From NCBI RefSeq assembly GCF_018390595.1, contig NZ_JAHBAV010000028.1:1-42968 (forward strand): 42,968 nt of DNA. Reading direction: 5' to 3'. The DNA is from Dietzia massiliensis (GTDB taxonomy: Bacteria > Actinomycetota > Actinomycetes > Mycobacteriales > Mycobacteriaceae). A program made the position numbers and the translations under genes. This document shows positions 24,244-31,638 of the stretch, piece after piece. The notes below the pieces were generated by a model that searched no databases, was not told the DNA's origin, and saw only the letters and a program-made list of their open reading frames with translations. Every line of letters begins with the position of its first letter. The first letter of the stretch is position 1.

Positions 24244-25014
24244 TCAGCTGATCACGCCCGCCAGCCCCCGCCCGAGCAGGCTGAGTGCGCCGACGGTGAC
24301 CACGACGATCGCCACCTTGCGCCCCACGGCCGCGGGCACCCGCCGCGCGACCAGGCCGCCGATGACGATGCCGACCGGCACCATCGCCACGACCAGCGCG
24401 ACCACCGCCAGCGGAAGCTCGGAGACCGGCGAGGCGCCGAGCCCGACCTTGACCAGGACGGACACCAGGCCCATGGTGCCGAAGATCGGCTGCAGGGTCG
24501 CGGCAAACGATCGCTGCTGCCAGTTGGTGGCCTGGGCGTAGACCAGCATCGCGGGCGCGGCCACGCCCACGGCGGTGTTGAGGAACCCTCCGGCGGTGCC
24601 GGCCGCGGCGGCGGGGAGGCGACCGCTCATGGGCGGGATCCGCACCAACGCGGTCGTCAGCAGCGTGCCGATCAGCGCGACGCCGATGATCACCTCGAGC
24701 CAGTGGCGATCCGCGGCGCCGACCAGGAGCGCGCCGGGCACGGACCCCACGACGATCAGGGGAGCGAGGCGGCGATACCGCTGCCAGTCGATGTCGTGGC
24801 GCAGCGTGATCCCGATGAGCACGGCGGAGACGACGGTCGTGATGTTGGTCAGCAGCACGCCGGTGACGGGCCCGAGCAGCAGCGCGAGCGTCGGCGAGAC
24901 CACGAGCCCGACCCCCATCCCGCTGACGCGCTGCAACACGGTCCCGAGGATGACGGCCGACGCCGCCACGAGCAGGAGCAGGGGCGCGACGTCGGCGGGC
25001 ATGGGGAACAGCAT
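24244..25014 (-). CDS. TauE/SafE (TSUP) family permease
   Basis: 256 aa, about eight hydrophobic helices. TSUP family hallmarks are in both halves: QRVSGMGVGLVVSPTLALLLGP in the first repeat, and GTAGGFLNTAVGVAAPAMLVYAQ with a repeated glycine-rich turn in the second. NWQQRSFAATLQPIF and a C-terminal helix KVAIVVVTVGALSLLGRG follow. Members export or import organosulfur compounds, sulfite or small carboxylates. The ATG at 25014 follows CCTGGA; an inner ATG at 25002 is an alternative. It has no clear operon partner. Confidence 0.82.
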   Translation of the reverse strand: MLFPMPADVAPLLLLVAASAVILGTVLQRVSGMGVGLVVSPTLALLLGPVTGVLLTNITTVVSAVLIGITLRHDIDWQRYRRLAPLIVVGSVPGALLVGAADRHWLEVIIGVALIGTLLTTALVRIPPMSGRLPAAAAGTAGGFLNTAVGVAAPAMLVYAQATNWQQRSFAATLQPIFGTMGLVSVLVKVGLGASPVSELPLAVVALVVAMVPVGIVIGGLVARRVPAAVGRKVAIVVVTVGALSLLGRGLAGVIS

Positions 25015-25090
25015 TCCAGGTGCCTCGGGCGGGGCCGCCGGCTGATCGGCGGGGTGGCACCGCCTGGCGCGTCGGTGGGGGTCGCCGTGA

Positions 25091-25110
25091 CTATGTGACG
25101 ACGACGAGGT
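25091..25110 (+). repeat. GACGACGACGAG-core intergenic motif
   Basis: CTATGTGACGACGACGAGGT; the first 18 bases are identical to the copy at 21,923. Confidence 0.6.
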
Positions 25111-25404
25111 GAGCGATCTCGGCCCTCATTCGCTGCCCGGTGGGCCGGTATCGCTGGTACGCAGTTGAGCAGAGCAGGTAAGGCGGACAGCCGAGACCGC
25201 CCCCGGGGCCCGTCTCTCTGGGAGGGTCACCGCCGGAGCGACCTCCGCGAGCCAGTGGGGGACGTGATGCGAGTTCGGAAGCGCAATGGGAGCAAGTAGC
25301 TACGTATCTGAAACGGCGCCCGCGGTGCCGAGGCAGGGCCTCGCTGGGCTGATTGCAGTGATGCTGCTGATCGCGGGAATCACGTCGGGGGCCAGGGGCT
25401 CGCT

Positions 25405-25503
25405 ATGGCGACAGCAGTACTGCTCATCGGCCTCGGCCTCGGCGTCGGCCTGGCTGTGCTGATCGTTATAACGAGAGCGTCGACCGATTCCGGGTCGAGA
25501 TAA
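25405..25503 (+). CDS. Possible 32-aa single-helix membrane peptide
   Basis: ATG to TAA encodes MATAVLLIGLGLGVGLAVLI followed by VITRASTDSGSR, a perfect length for one membrane helix with a positive/polar tail. An overlapping frame just upstream also encodes a hydrophobic run (LAGLIAVMLLIAGITSGA), so this may instead be two pieces of one frameshifted membrane protein. No clear ribosome-binding site is seen. Low confidence. Confidence 0.25.
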   Translation: MATAVLLIGLGLGVGLAVLIVITRASTDSGSR

Positions 25504-25690
25504 GTAGGGCGTTGATACCGAGTTACGGTCGTTCCCGACATTGGAAGCGGTGGCGCCACACTTCGCCCGAGTGAATAGCTGCGGCCCGCGCGCCGTGCAG
25601 AAGGCGCCCACGATAGTGCATTCTCGCTCTCGCATGGCTCTGCGAGGGCGCCGTAGCCAAGGCTACGCGACATCCATGAATTGGTTGGTT

Positions 25691-26776
25691 TTATTCCTCT
25701 ACAAACGCGATAGTCCGCCGTAGTTGATGACCCCATGCGTAGTCGCCAGTTATGTGCTGTGCTTGACCTAGGACAATCCCGGGGGACACGCCAATCTCGG
25801 CGGCAAGAGTTCTGATCGCATTGAGGTTGCGATTTCTGGGCAGGCGTTCGCGGAATTCGAGCGGAACCAGGTTGTTTGACGCGAACTTGTTCGCCTCCGC
25901 CTCGGCTTCTTCGTCCGCATGGGGACCGCCTGCCAATTCGATGAATGCCTCCGATCGAGGGTGTAGCACGACGTGACCTAGCTCATGGAAGAGTGCAAAC
26001 CATAAATTATCGTCCTTCTTGCCGCGCGCCGAAAGCTGAATCACAGGGGTGCCGTCAATCCATCTGGTGGCGCCGAATACGCGGATATTTTTCATCTCGG
26101 GAACGAACACCAGGGCCACCCCTGCAGACGCGCAAAGCGCCACCATTCGCTCAAAGCAATTGGCATCGATGTCCATGGAAAGCCTGCGAAGTTCGGGAAG
26201 GATTTCGCGCACTCGCTCTTCGGAGAAAGGTTCCACTTCGCATTCTCGCGCCTCTATTTCTCCGAGGCGCAGCCAAGACCACAGTGAATACTCCGAAGGG
26301 GTATGAGATTCGGTCCTTTTGTATTGAACTTCAAGACCTCGGTACCGGGCTAATAGTGAAGAGAATGTGGCGACGCCGAAGAGGCTGAGCAGTTGGTGGA
26401 CAGTTGCGCCAGGGTTCGCCTTGTCCCAAACGAGGCAACCGCGTTTCTCGAGTTCGCCGAGCGGAAATTTCTCTGCTACGGCGTAATGGTCGGCCAGTTC
26501 GGCGTATCTCTTTAATCGCGCTAAGTCTTGTCGGTAGATCGATTCGTACCGACTCCAGATTCGAGCAGGAGTGCCGGTAACCGCCTCGAGCTTGACGGCC
26601 ATATCTGGGGTGAGGCCCGCCTTGGCGGACAGTAGCAGACTGACATGTTTGTCGCTTACGTCGAGACGGCGCGCGAGGGTGGCTGCATTTACAGAGTTTT
26701 CGTCCATCCACTCACGAATGAACTCGCCAGGGGCAATTGCGTAGTCTGGCTCAGTAGCTGCGTTAAACATCGTCAC
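25691..26776 (-). CDS. HTH-XRE / ImmA-IrrE metallopeptidase (HigA-like antitoxin)
   Basis: 361 aa. Residues about 14-72 form an XRE/HigA helix-turn-helix (PGEFIREWMDENSVNAATLA, DVSDKHVSLLLS, MAVKLEAVTGTPARIW). Residues about 205-300 are an ImmA/IrrE peptidase domain with H264-E265...H268 in FALFHELGHVVLH and the later acidic EAEANKFASNNL, which supplies the third ligand. The N-terminal portion is what binds a HigB-type toxin in HigBA pairs, and the toxin gene lies 12 bases upstream. The fusion suggests an antitoxin able to cleave itself or a partner repressor; that is inference. GC is clearly lower than neighbouring housekeeping genes, a sign of transfer. Confidence 0.83.
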   Translation of the reverse strand: MTMFNAATEPDYAIAPGEFIREWMDENSVNAATLARRLDVSDKHVSLLLSAKAGLTPDMAVKLEAVTGTPARIWSRYESIYRQDLARLKRYAELADHYAVAEKFPLGELEKRGCLVWDKANPGATVHQLLSLFGVATFSSLLARYRGLEVQYKRTESHTPSEYSLWSWLRLGEIEARECEVEPFSEERVREILPELRRLSMDIDANCFERMVALCASAGVALVFVPEMKNIRVFGATRWIDGTPVIQLSARGKKDDNLWFALFHELGHVVLHPRSEAFIELAGGPHADEEAEAEANKFASNNLVPLEFRERLPRNRNLNAIRTLAAEIGVSPGIVLGQAQHITGDYAWGHQLRRTIAFVEE

Positions 26777-26788
26777 CTCCCGTCTTGA

Positions 26789-27076
26789 TTAGTGGTAGTC
26801 CTCGATCCGAACTACCTGGACTGCATCATTGCCGACGGGTACGACAACGATCCGCCAGTTCGGGGTCAGGTGGGCCGCCCACTCGCCTTTGAGGTCGCCC
26901 GACATCTCGTGCCACTTTCCCGTTACGTACTTGAGATCGTCCATACAGTCTGCGGTCCGAAGTTGGACGATCCGCTTCTCGACCGCCTTCCCCGCTGGCG
27001 CGCCGAACTCCTTCTTTAGTAGCCGGCTGCTATTACAGGTTCGTTCCAGCTTCTTCGTAGCGTACTCGACATCCAT
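26789..27076 (-). CDS. higB: HigB/RelE-type mRNA interferase toxin
   Basis: 95 aa from the ATG at 27076; an upstream ATG at 27109 would run through the operator and is rejected. MDVEYATKKLERTCNS at the start, FGAPAGKAVEKRIVQLR, and WRIVVVPV with the ending VRIEDYH are HigB-like. Such toxins cleave mRNA on the ribosome. The arrangement toxin-first, then a longer HTH antitoxin 12 bases later, is the HigBA order. A perfect palindrome (27085-27099) sits right before the start. Confidence 0.83.
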   Translation of the reverse strand: MDVEYATKKLERTCNSSRLLKKEFGAPAGKAVEKRIVQLRTADCMDDLKYVTGKWHEMSGDLKGEWAAHLTPNWRIVVVPVGNDAVQVVRIEDYH

Positions 27077-27084
27077 GCTAGCGC

Positions 27085-27099
27085 TTACCAGATTGGTAA
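27085..27099. promoter_or_regulatory. HigBA operator palindrome
   Basis: TTACCA-GAT-TGGTAA, a perfect 6+3+6 repeat, ends 9 bases before the toxin start codon. It is the natural binding site for the HTH antitoxin as autorepressor. Confidence 0.6.
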
Positions 27100-27109
27100 T
27101 ATTCCACAA

Positions 27110-27605
27110 TCGCCTCGGCGGTGGCCGAGAGTTGAGCGGACCGGGTCGAGGGCATGGGCAACCTGTCTACGCGTTGGAACTGGGCCAATGCGAGTTTACC
27201 GGGGAGTGCACGCGAATTACATCGGTGAAACTAAGAGTCTAAGATCACAGTACCCCTGCTCTCTGTTCGTGTCGGCGGCACCCCCGGCTGCGCCTGGCTT
27301 CCGGCGCATTTAGACCATGGCGGTTCGACTGACGCTCGGTGGGATGAGTCACACCGCGCGGCCATGCACAGCTGAATGTGCGGCCACCTCGCAGCGAGGT
27401 GGAGCGCGCCAGCTGAAGTGATCGTCGTCAGACTCGGGGTTCAGGACAGACCGAAACTACCGGGGATCCGCCTGCCTGCCGAGAGGCATCAGCCTGCGAA
27501 GGCCGGAGAGGAAGCCGAACCCGCAGCACGCTCAGTGGCCGTCCCACCACGTAATGCTCCCCGCGTCCGGCTGCCGCCGCCCCACATCTGTCGCATACTC
27601 CCTAT
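27110..27605. other. 496-bp intergenic region before ku
   Basis: No gene is supported. An 8-bp perfect hairpin (CCACCTCG-CAG-CGAGGTGG, 27384-27402) and the ku -10 element are the only structures seen. The left part has lower GC, continuing the toxin-antitoxin island. Confidence 0.5.
27594..27599 (+). promoter_or_regulatory. Candidate -10 element for leaderless ku mRNA
   Basis: CATACT ends 6 bases before the ATG at 27606. No ribosome-binding site lies between. This spacing puts transcription start at the A of the start codon, as in leaderless actinobacterial mRNAs. The -35 region is not recognisable. Confidence 0.4.
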
Positions 27606-28724
27606 ATGCGATCCATCTGGAAGGGCGAGGTCTCGTTCGGTCTGGTCAACGTGCCGGTCAAGGTGTACGCGGCGACGGAGGACCACGATCTGCACGCGCG
27701 GCAGGTGGACAAGAAGGACGGCGTCCGCATCCGCTACAAGAAGGTGCGCGACGACAACGGCGAGGAGGTCGAGTTCTCCGACATCGCCAAGGCGTACGAG
27801 TCAGAAGAGGGCGAGATGGTCATCCTCACCAAGGACGACCTCGCCAGCCTGCCGGTGGAGCAGAACCACGAGATCGAGGTGACGGAGTTCGTCCCGGCGG
27901 ATCAGGTGGACCCGGTGGCGTTCGACAACGCGTACTTCCTGGAGCCGGCGTCGCGCTCCAACCGTGCGTACGTGCTGATGCGGGAGGCCCTGCAGCAGAC
28001 GGACCGCCTCGCCATCTGCACGTTCACGCTGCGCAATCGCACTCGCCTGTGCGCCCTTCGGGTGTACAAGGACGTGCTCATGCTGCAGACGCTGCTGTGG
28101 CCCGACGAGATCCGCCCGGCGATTCTGGAGGGGCTGGACAAGGAGGCGAAGGTCCGGCCGCAGGAGGTCAAGATGGCGGCGTCGCTCATCGAGACCATGG
28201 CGGCGGACTTCGAGCCGGAGAAGTACGAGGACGACTACCAGAATCAGCTCAAGGAGTTGATCGAGGCCAAGGCGGCCGGCGGTGAGGCGTTCACGGTGGA
28301 GGAGAAGGACACCTCGGGCGACGATGACGGCGACGATGAGGTGGCCGATCTGCTCGCGGCGCTGCGGGCGAGTGTGAAGGACCGGGGCGGAAAGGCGGAC
28401 GACCCAGACGACCAGGACGACCAGGACGACGACGAGGACGACGACGACGAGGACTCCGGCTCCGCTAAGAAGACCGCCAGCAGGAAGAGCGGGAGTAGCT
28501 CGGCAAGGAAGACCCCGGCCAAGAAGACTGCGGCGAAGAAGGCGCCCGCCAAAAAGGCCGCGGCTAAGAAGTCGACGGCCAAGAAGTCGACGTCCTCCAA
28601 GTCGGACTCCGGCAGCTCCGGCTCGGGCACAGCCAAGAAGTCGACAGCCTCAAAGTCCGCGGCCAAAAAGGCCCCGGCAAAGAAGTCGACGGCCCGCAAG
28701 ACGCCGGCCAAGAAGTCTGCGTGA
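27606..28724 (+). CDS. ku: NHEJ end-binding protein Ku with histone-like tail
   Basis: 372 aa. It opens with MRSIWKGEVSFGLVNVPVKV and continues IRYKKVRDDNGEEVEFSDIAKAYE, KSEEG-type acidic turn and LRNRTRLCALRVYKDVLMLQTLLWPDEIRP, the bacterial Ku beta-barrel core (residues 1-about 255). An acidic DDE-rich segment (about 235-285) is followed by about 80 residues of KKxxAKK/AKKS repeats, a histone H1-like DNA-binding extension seen in several actinobacterial Kus. Ku rings load on DNA ends and recruit LigD (15,545). A leaderless start is likely. A 26-base piece of the tail is repeated at 31,409. Confidence 0.95.
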   Translation: MRSIWKGEVSFGLVNVPVKVYAATEDHDLHARQVDKKDGVRIRYKKVRDDNGEEVEFSDIAKAYESEEGEMVILTKDDLASLPVEQNHEIEVTEFVPADQVDPVAFDNAYFLEPASRSNRAYVLMREALQQTDRLAICTFTLRNRTRLCALRVYKDVLMLQTLLWPDEIRPAILEGLDKEAKVRPQEVKMAASLIETMAADFEPEKYEDDYQNQLKELIEAKAAGGEAFTVEEKDTSGDDDGDDEVADLLAALRASVKDRGGKADDPDDQDDQDDDEDDDDEDSGSAKKTASRKSGSSSARKTPAKKTAAKKAPAKKAAAKKSTAKKSTSSKSDSGSSGSGTAKKSTASKSAAKKAPAKKSTARKTPAKKSA

Positions 28725-28742
28725 CGTCCGTCGGGCTCAAAA

Positions 28743-29345
28743 TCACTCGTCGAGAATTGGATCGATTCGCGTCAACACGCCACCGTGATCGTTCCAGACA
28801 ATCTGGGTCCGGAAACTATCTCCAGAGGAGGAGGTCACCCGAACGACGGCCGATTCCGTATCCCGCGAGACCAACTCGGCTGTCAATTGGCCGGGTTCCA
28901 AGTCATAGAGATTTCCCACTGCATCAACGGCGTTTCGAACCTCGTCGATTTCGACTTGCTGAGGACGCCCAGTTCGTTCCGATCTCCGCCTTTTGTCGAT
29001 CTTCCTAGCGATTGCTTTCAGGCCGTCCCATAGTGCAGCGGATGCAAGCCCATAAACAACCGGCTCGGCCGATCTCATGAGTATTTCCAAGACGGCCGCG
29101 TCTGCACCCCAGCTGGTGCGCGAATACCTTTGGTCCAGAGTGAACATCGAGGCGGTGGCCTCGTCCGAGCTCTCGCCTCGGCGCTGAAGCTCCTCGAGAT
29201 CGCGAATGAGGTCGCCGGGGTCGAGGTCATCTACTGCATCCATTCGAAGGACGACGCCACGGGTCGGCTTGGCTAGTGGGTCTGGGATGTATCCCCACGA
29301 AACGACGATCTGATCGGCTCTCAAGCCCTCCGGTTTCCCGTTCAT
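28743..29345 (-). CDS. Unrecognised protein
   Basis: 200 aa from the ATG at 29345. A CATACT eight bases upstream would allow a leaderless mRNA; an ATG at 29405 would add 20 residues and has no better signal. The protein has an N-terminal half with DQIVVSWGYIPDPLAKPT and RMDAVDDLDPGDLIRDLEEL, a middle helix AEPVVYGLASAALWDGLKAIARKIDKRRR that could lie on a membrane, and a beta-rich C-terminus (TESAVVRVTSSSGDSFRTQI). I cannot place it in a family. It converges on ku, 18 bases apart. GC is lower than that of ku. Confidence 0.55.
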   Translation of the reverse strand: MNGKPEGLRADQIVVSWGYIPDPLAKPTRGVVLRMDAVDDLDPGDLIRDLEELQRRGESSDEATASMFTLDQRYSRTSWGADAAVLEILMRSAEPVVYGLASAALWDGLKAIARKIDKRRRSERTGRPQQVEIDEVRNAVDAVGNLYDLEPGQLTAELVSRDTESAVVRVTSSSGDSFRTQIVWNDHGGVLTRIDPILDE

Positions 29346-29479
29346 GAGGCAACAGTATGAGTCTTTGGCGATGGAGGCGGAACTAATGTTCACGCGCTCG
29401 CCCATTGTGGCTGATGGGCATATGACGCGAGCGGTGCACCGGCTGCCCAAGTCAGCCCTGCGGGCGAGGCGGATCGCCG

Positions 29480-29995
29480 TCAACCATTGAGCACAACATG
29501 CGCGATCAGATGGTCGAGCTTCCGGATGTCGACGCCTCGGTTCAAGTTGATCTTGATGTGGCCGGCCCGAGTCCAAAGCTCGAGCTCGGAGTTGAAGTCG
29601 AGCATCCTCCCCGCATTCTCAGACGACCACATGTTGATCGCGTTGTAGGGCAGGGAGTAGATCTCCACCTTCTTGCCCGTGAGCCCTTGCGCGTCTCGCA
29701 CGATGAGTCGCTTGGTGGTGAAGATCGCAGAGTCGCGGAACGTCTTATATGCCGCGATGGGCTGCTCACCCTGGACGAGCAATGGCCCGATGTCGTCGGG
29801 AATCGGGCATTCAGCGACGAACGTCCACGCGGCAATGTTGGCGACAGCAGAGGTCAACGGAGATCCGATCTTTTCTTGGGGGGGAGTCGTGCACGAATAA
29901 AGATGTTGCTCGAGATCGTATGCACCGTCCGGCGTTGTGAGTCGCCATTCGCTGGAACCGAACGGGTAATCGCGACGGGGCGGCGACCGGTGCAC
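29480..29995 (-). CDS. Bacterial PH-domain protein
   Basis: 171 aa if translated from the GTG at 29995; no good ribosome-binding site is seen and the true start may be internal. Residues about 70-171 (LLVQGEQPIAAYKTFRDSAI, FTTKRLIVRDAQG, KVEIYSLPYNAINMW, LELWTRAGHIKINLN) follow the strand order of a bacterial pleckstrin-homology domain, in which a conserved FTxxRLI strand is typical. Residues 1-65 are divergent. Function is unknown; a membrane- or protein-binding role is the family's default. It precedes the unrecognised gene on the same strand. Confidence 0.6.
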   Translation of the reverse strand: MHRSPPRRDYPFGSSEWRLTTPDGAYDLEQHLYSCTTPPQEKIGSPLTSAVANIAAWTFVAECPIPDDIGPLLVQGEQPIAAYKTFRDSAIFTTKRLIVRDAQGLTGKKVEIYSLPYNAINMWSSENAGRMLDFNSELELWTRAGHIKINLNRGVDIRKLDHLIAHVVLNG

Positions 29996-30025
29996 CTATC
30001 CGCTCGTGAGGGGCAAGCTGGGGCC

Positions 30026-31276
30026 ATGCCCTCCAGCATCAGCCCCGCCACCCTCGAAGCCGCTGTCTCGGAACACCTCCCATGGCTCCGCGACCTCTAC
30101 CGTCACTTCCACCGCCACCCGGAGCTCAGCATGGCCGAGCACGCGACGGCGGACCGGATCGAGCAGGAGCTCACCGCGCTGGGCCTGGAGCCCCAGCGGA
30201 TCGGCGGGACGGGCGTCGTGGCGGTGATCGAGAACGGCGACGGCCCCACCGTCCTCGCCCGCGCGGACATCGACGCGCTGCCCCTCCAGGAGGACACGGG
30301 CCTGGAGTACGCCTCTGAGACGCCGGGCGTCATGCACGCGTGCGGCCACGACGCGCACGCGGCAGCGCTTCTGGGTGCCACCCGCATCCTCGCCGAGAAC
30401 CGCGACGCGTGGGCGGGCACCTACATCGCGGTGTTCCAGCCGGGGGAGGAGACGGCCGCAGGCGCCCGCGCGATGGTCGACGACGGCTTGCTCGAGCGGG
30501 TCCCGCGGCCGGACGTGGCGCTGAGCCAGCACGTCATGCCCACGGCGGCGGGCACGATCGGCACGGTGGCGGGCCCGGTCCTCTCGGCCGGCGACTCACT
30601 GAAGATCACCATCCACGGCCGCGGCGCGCACGGGTCGATGCCGCACACGGCGGTGGACCCGGTGGTGTTGGCGTCGTCGATCGTCCTGCGCCTGCAGACC
30701 GTTGTGTCGCGCGAGGTGGAGCCGGGGCAGTTCGCCGTGCTGACGGTCGGCTCGCTCACGGCGGGCGCCAAGGCCAACATCATCCCGGACTCGGCGGAGC
30801 TGCTGCTTAACATACGCACCTACGACCCGGCGGTGCGCGAGCAGGTGATCGCGGCGATCGAGCGCATCGTCCGCGGCGAGTGCGCGGCCGCCGGCGCCCC
30901 GGCCGACCCGGAGTTCCATTACTACGACCAGTACCCGCTCACCCGCAACGATCCGGGCGTCACGGACACGGTCACCGCGGCGTTCGTCGAGCACTTCGGC
31001 CCGCGCGCGGTGTACGAGGCGAGCCGGGTCACGGCGTCGGAGGACTTCTCGCTCATCCCCGACGCGTTCGGGGTGCCGTACACGTACTGGACCGTCGGCT
31101 CGGTCGATCCCGCCCGCTTCCGGGACGCGGTCTCGCGCGGCGCGGTGAGCCAGGGGATCCCGGCCAACCACTCGCCGCACTTCGCGCCGGAGGAGGAGCC
31201 GACGCTGCTCACGGCCACGCGCGCCCAGGTGGTGGCGGCGCTGGCCTACCTGGGCGTCGAGCGCCGGGGCGTATAG
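30026..31276 (+). CDS. M20-family amidohydrolase (hippurate hydrolase / IAA-amino acid hydrolase type)
   Basis: 416 aa. Motifs of the M20D peptidase family: HFHRHPELSMAEHATADRI (residues about 27-45), ARADIDALPLQE, the metal cluster in MHACGHDAHAAALLG (C106, H108), QPGEETAAGARAM with the catalytic Glu pair, the dimerisation domain with GRGAHGSMPHTAVDP, and the final HSPHFAPEEEP carrying the last His ligand. It is a cytosolic two-metal enzyme that deacylates N-acyl amino acids; the substrate is unknown. The ATG at 30026 has a GGGGC/GAGGGG stretch upstream. Confidence 0.88.
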   Translation: MPSSISPATLEAAVSEHLPWLRDLYRHFHRHPELSMAEHATADRIEQELTALGLEPQRIGGTGVVAVIENGDGPTVLARADIDALPLQEDTGLEYASETPGVMHACGHDAHAAALLGATRILAENRDAWAGTYIAVFQPGEETAAGARAMVDDGLLERVPRPDVALSQHVMPTAAGTIGTVAGPVLSAGDSLKITIHGRGAHGSMPHTAVDPVVLASSIVLRLQTVVSREVEPGQFAVLTVGSLTAGAKANIIPDSAELLLNIRTYDPAVREQVIAAIERIVRGECAAAGAPADPEFHYYDQYPLTRNDPGVTDTVTAAFVEHFGPRAVYEASRVTASEDFSLIPDAFGVPYTYWTVGSVDPARFRDAVSRGAVSQGIPANHSPHFAPEEEPTLLTATRAQVVAALAYLGVERRGV

Positions 31277-31302
31277 AGGCCGAGCGCCGAGCCGTCTAGA
31301 AA

Positions 31303-31325
31303 ACGACGACAACGACGACGAAGTC
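31303..31325 (+). repeat. GAC-core intergenic motif (variant, duplicated)
   Basis: ACGACGACAACGACGACG then AAGTC. Same orientation; TCACGGCTCCGC follows, like the CTCACGG-CCCGC after the copies at 40,003 and 42,149. Confidence 0.45.
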
Positions 31326-31402
31326 ACGGCTCCGCCCAGTAGGCCGCGAGCCGCGAGGACGCGAGTGGCTAGGTAGAGAAAACACCGACCGGGAGGGCTG
31401 CA

Positions 31403-31441
31403 GTGACAAAGGCGCCCGCCAAAAAGGCCGCGGCAAAGTAG
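31403..31441 (+). other. Mini-ORF repeating a piece of the ku lysine-rich tail
   Basis: GTG...TAG encodes a 12-residue peptide MTKAPAKKAAAK, with GGGAGG six bases upstream. Bases 31409-31434 are identical to 28539-28564 in ku (26 of 26). It is either a functional micro-peptide or, more likely, a scrap left by recombination. Confidence 0.45.
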
Positions 31442-31638
31442 GGCGATGAATTTGGCCTAGCCGGTCATGCCGCACCGAGCAGTCAGTCCGATTCCGATCA
31501 AGCGTGCTTGCTTGTCACGGAGCTCAACTAGTGTCTGGTTTGTGACACGCAGCACAATCGGCCGGTGGGTTAACGCCGGCGATGCTGCGCGCCAAACCCT
31601 CAATCGACTGCGCGCTTCCTAGGACCCCGGGAGACCCC

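Larger units (their letters stand above)
25015..25690. other. 676-bp intergenic region with a GAC motif and possible small membrane ORFs
   Basis: It holds the GAC-core motif at 25,091 and two short hydrophobic frames (one at 25,405 annotated separately). The right-hand half has lower GC than the flanks. No gene of normal size is supported. Confidence 0.55.
31277..31638. other. 362-bp intergenic region with a GAC motif and a ku-tail mini-ORF
   Basis: It holds the GAC-core motif (31303-31325), a 12-codon mini-ORF matching the ku tail (31403-31441), and the promoter region of the next gene. Nothing else is recognisable. Confidence 0.6.

Noticed and set aside
27376..27882. 168-residue open frame entering ku
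   Set aside because: It overlaps the start of ku in another frame and becomes Arg/Thr/Ser-rich there.
28430..28455. GACGACGACGAG match inside ku
   Set aside because: It encodes the acidic Asp/Glu segment of Ku and is explained by coding.
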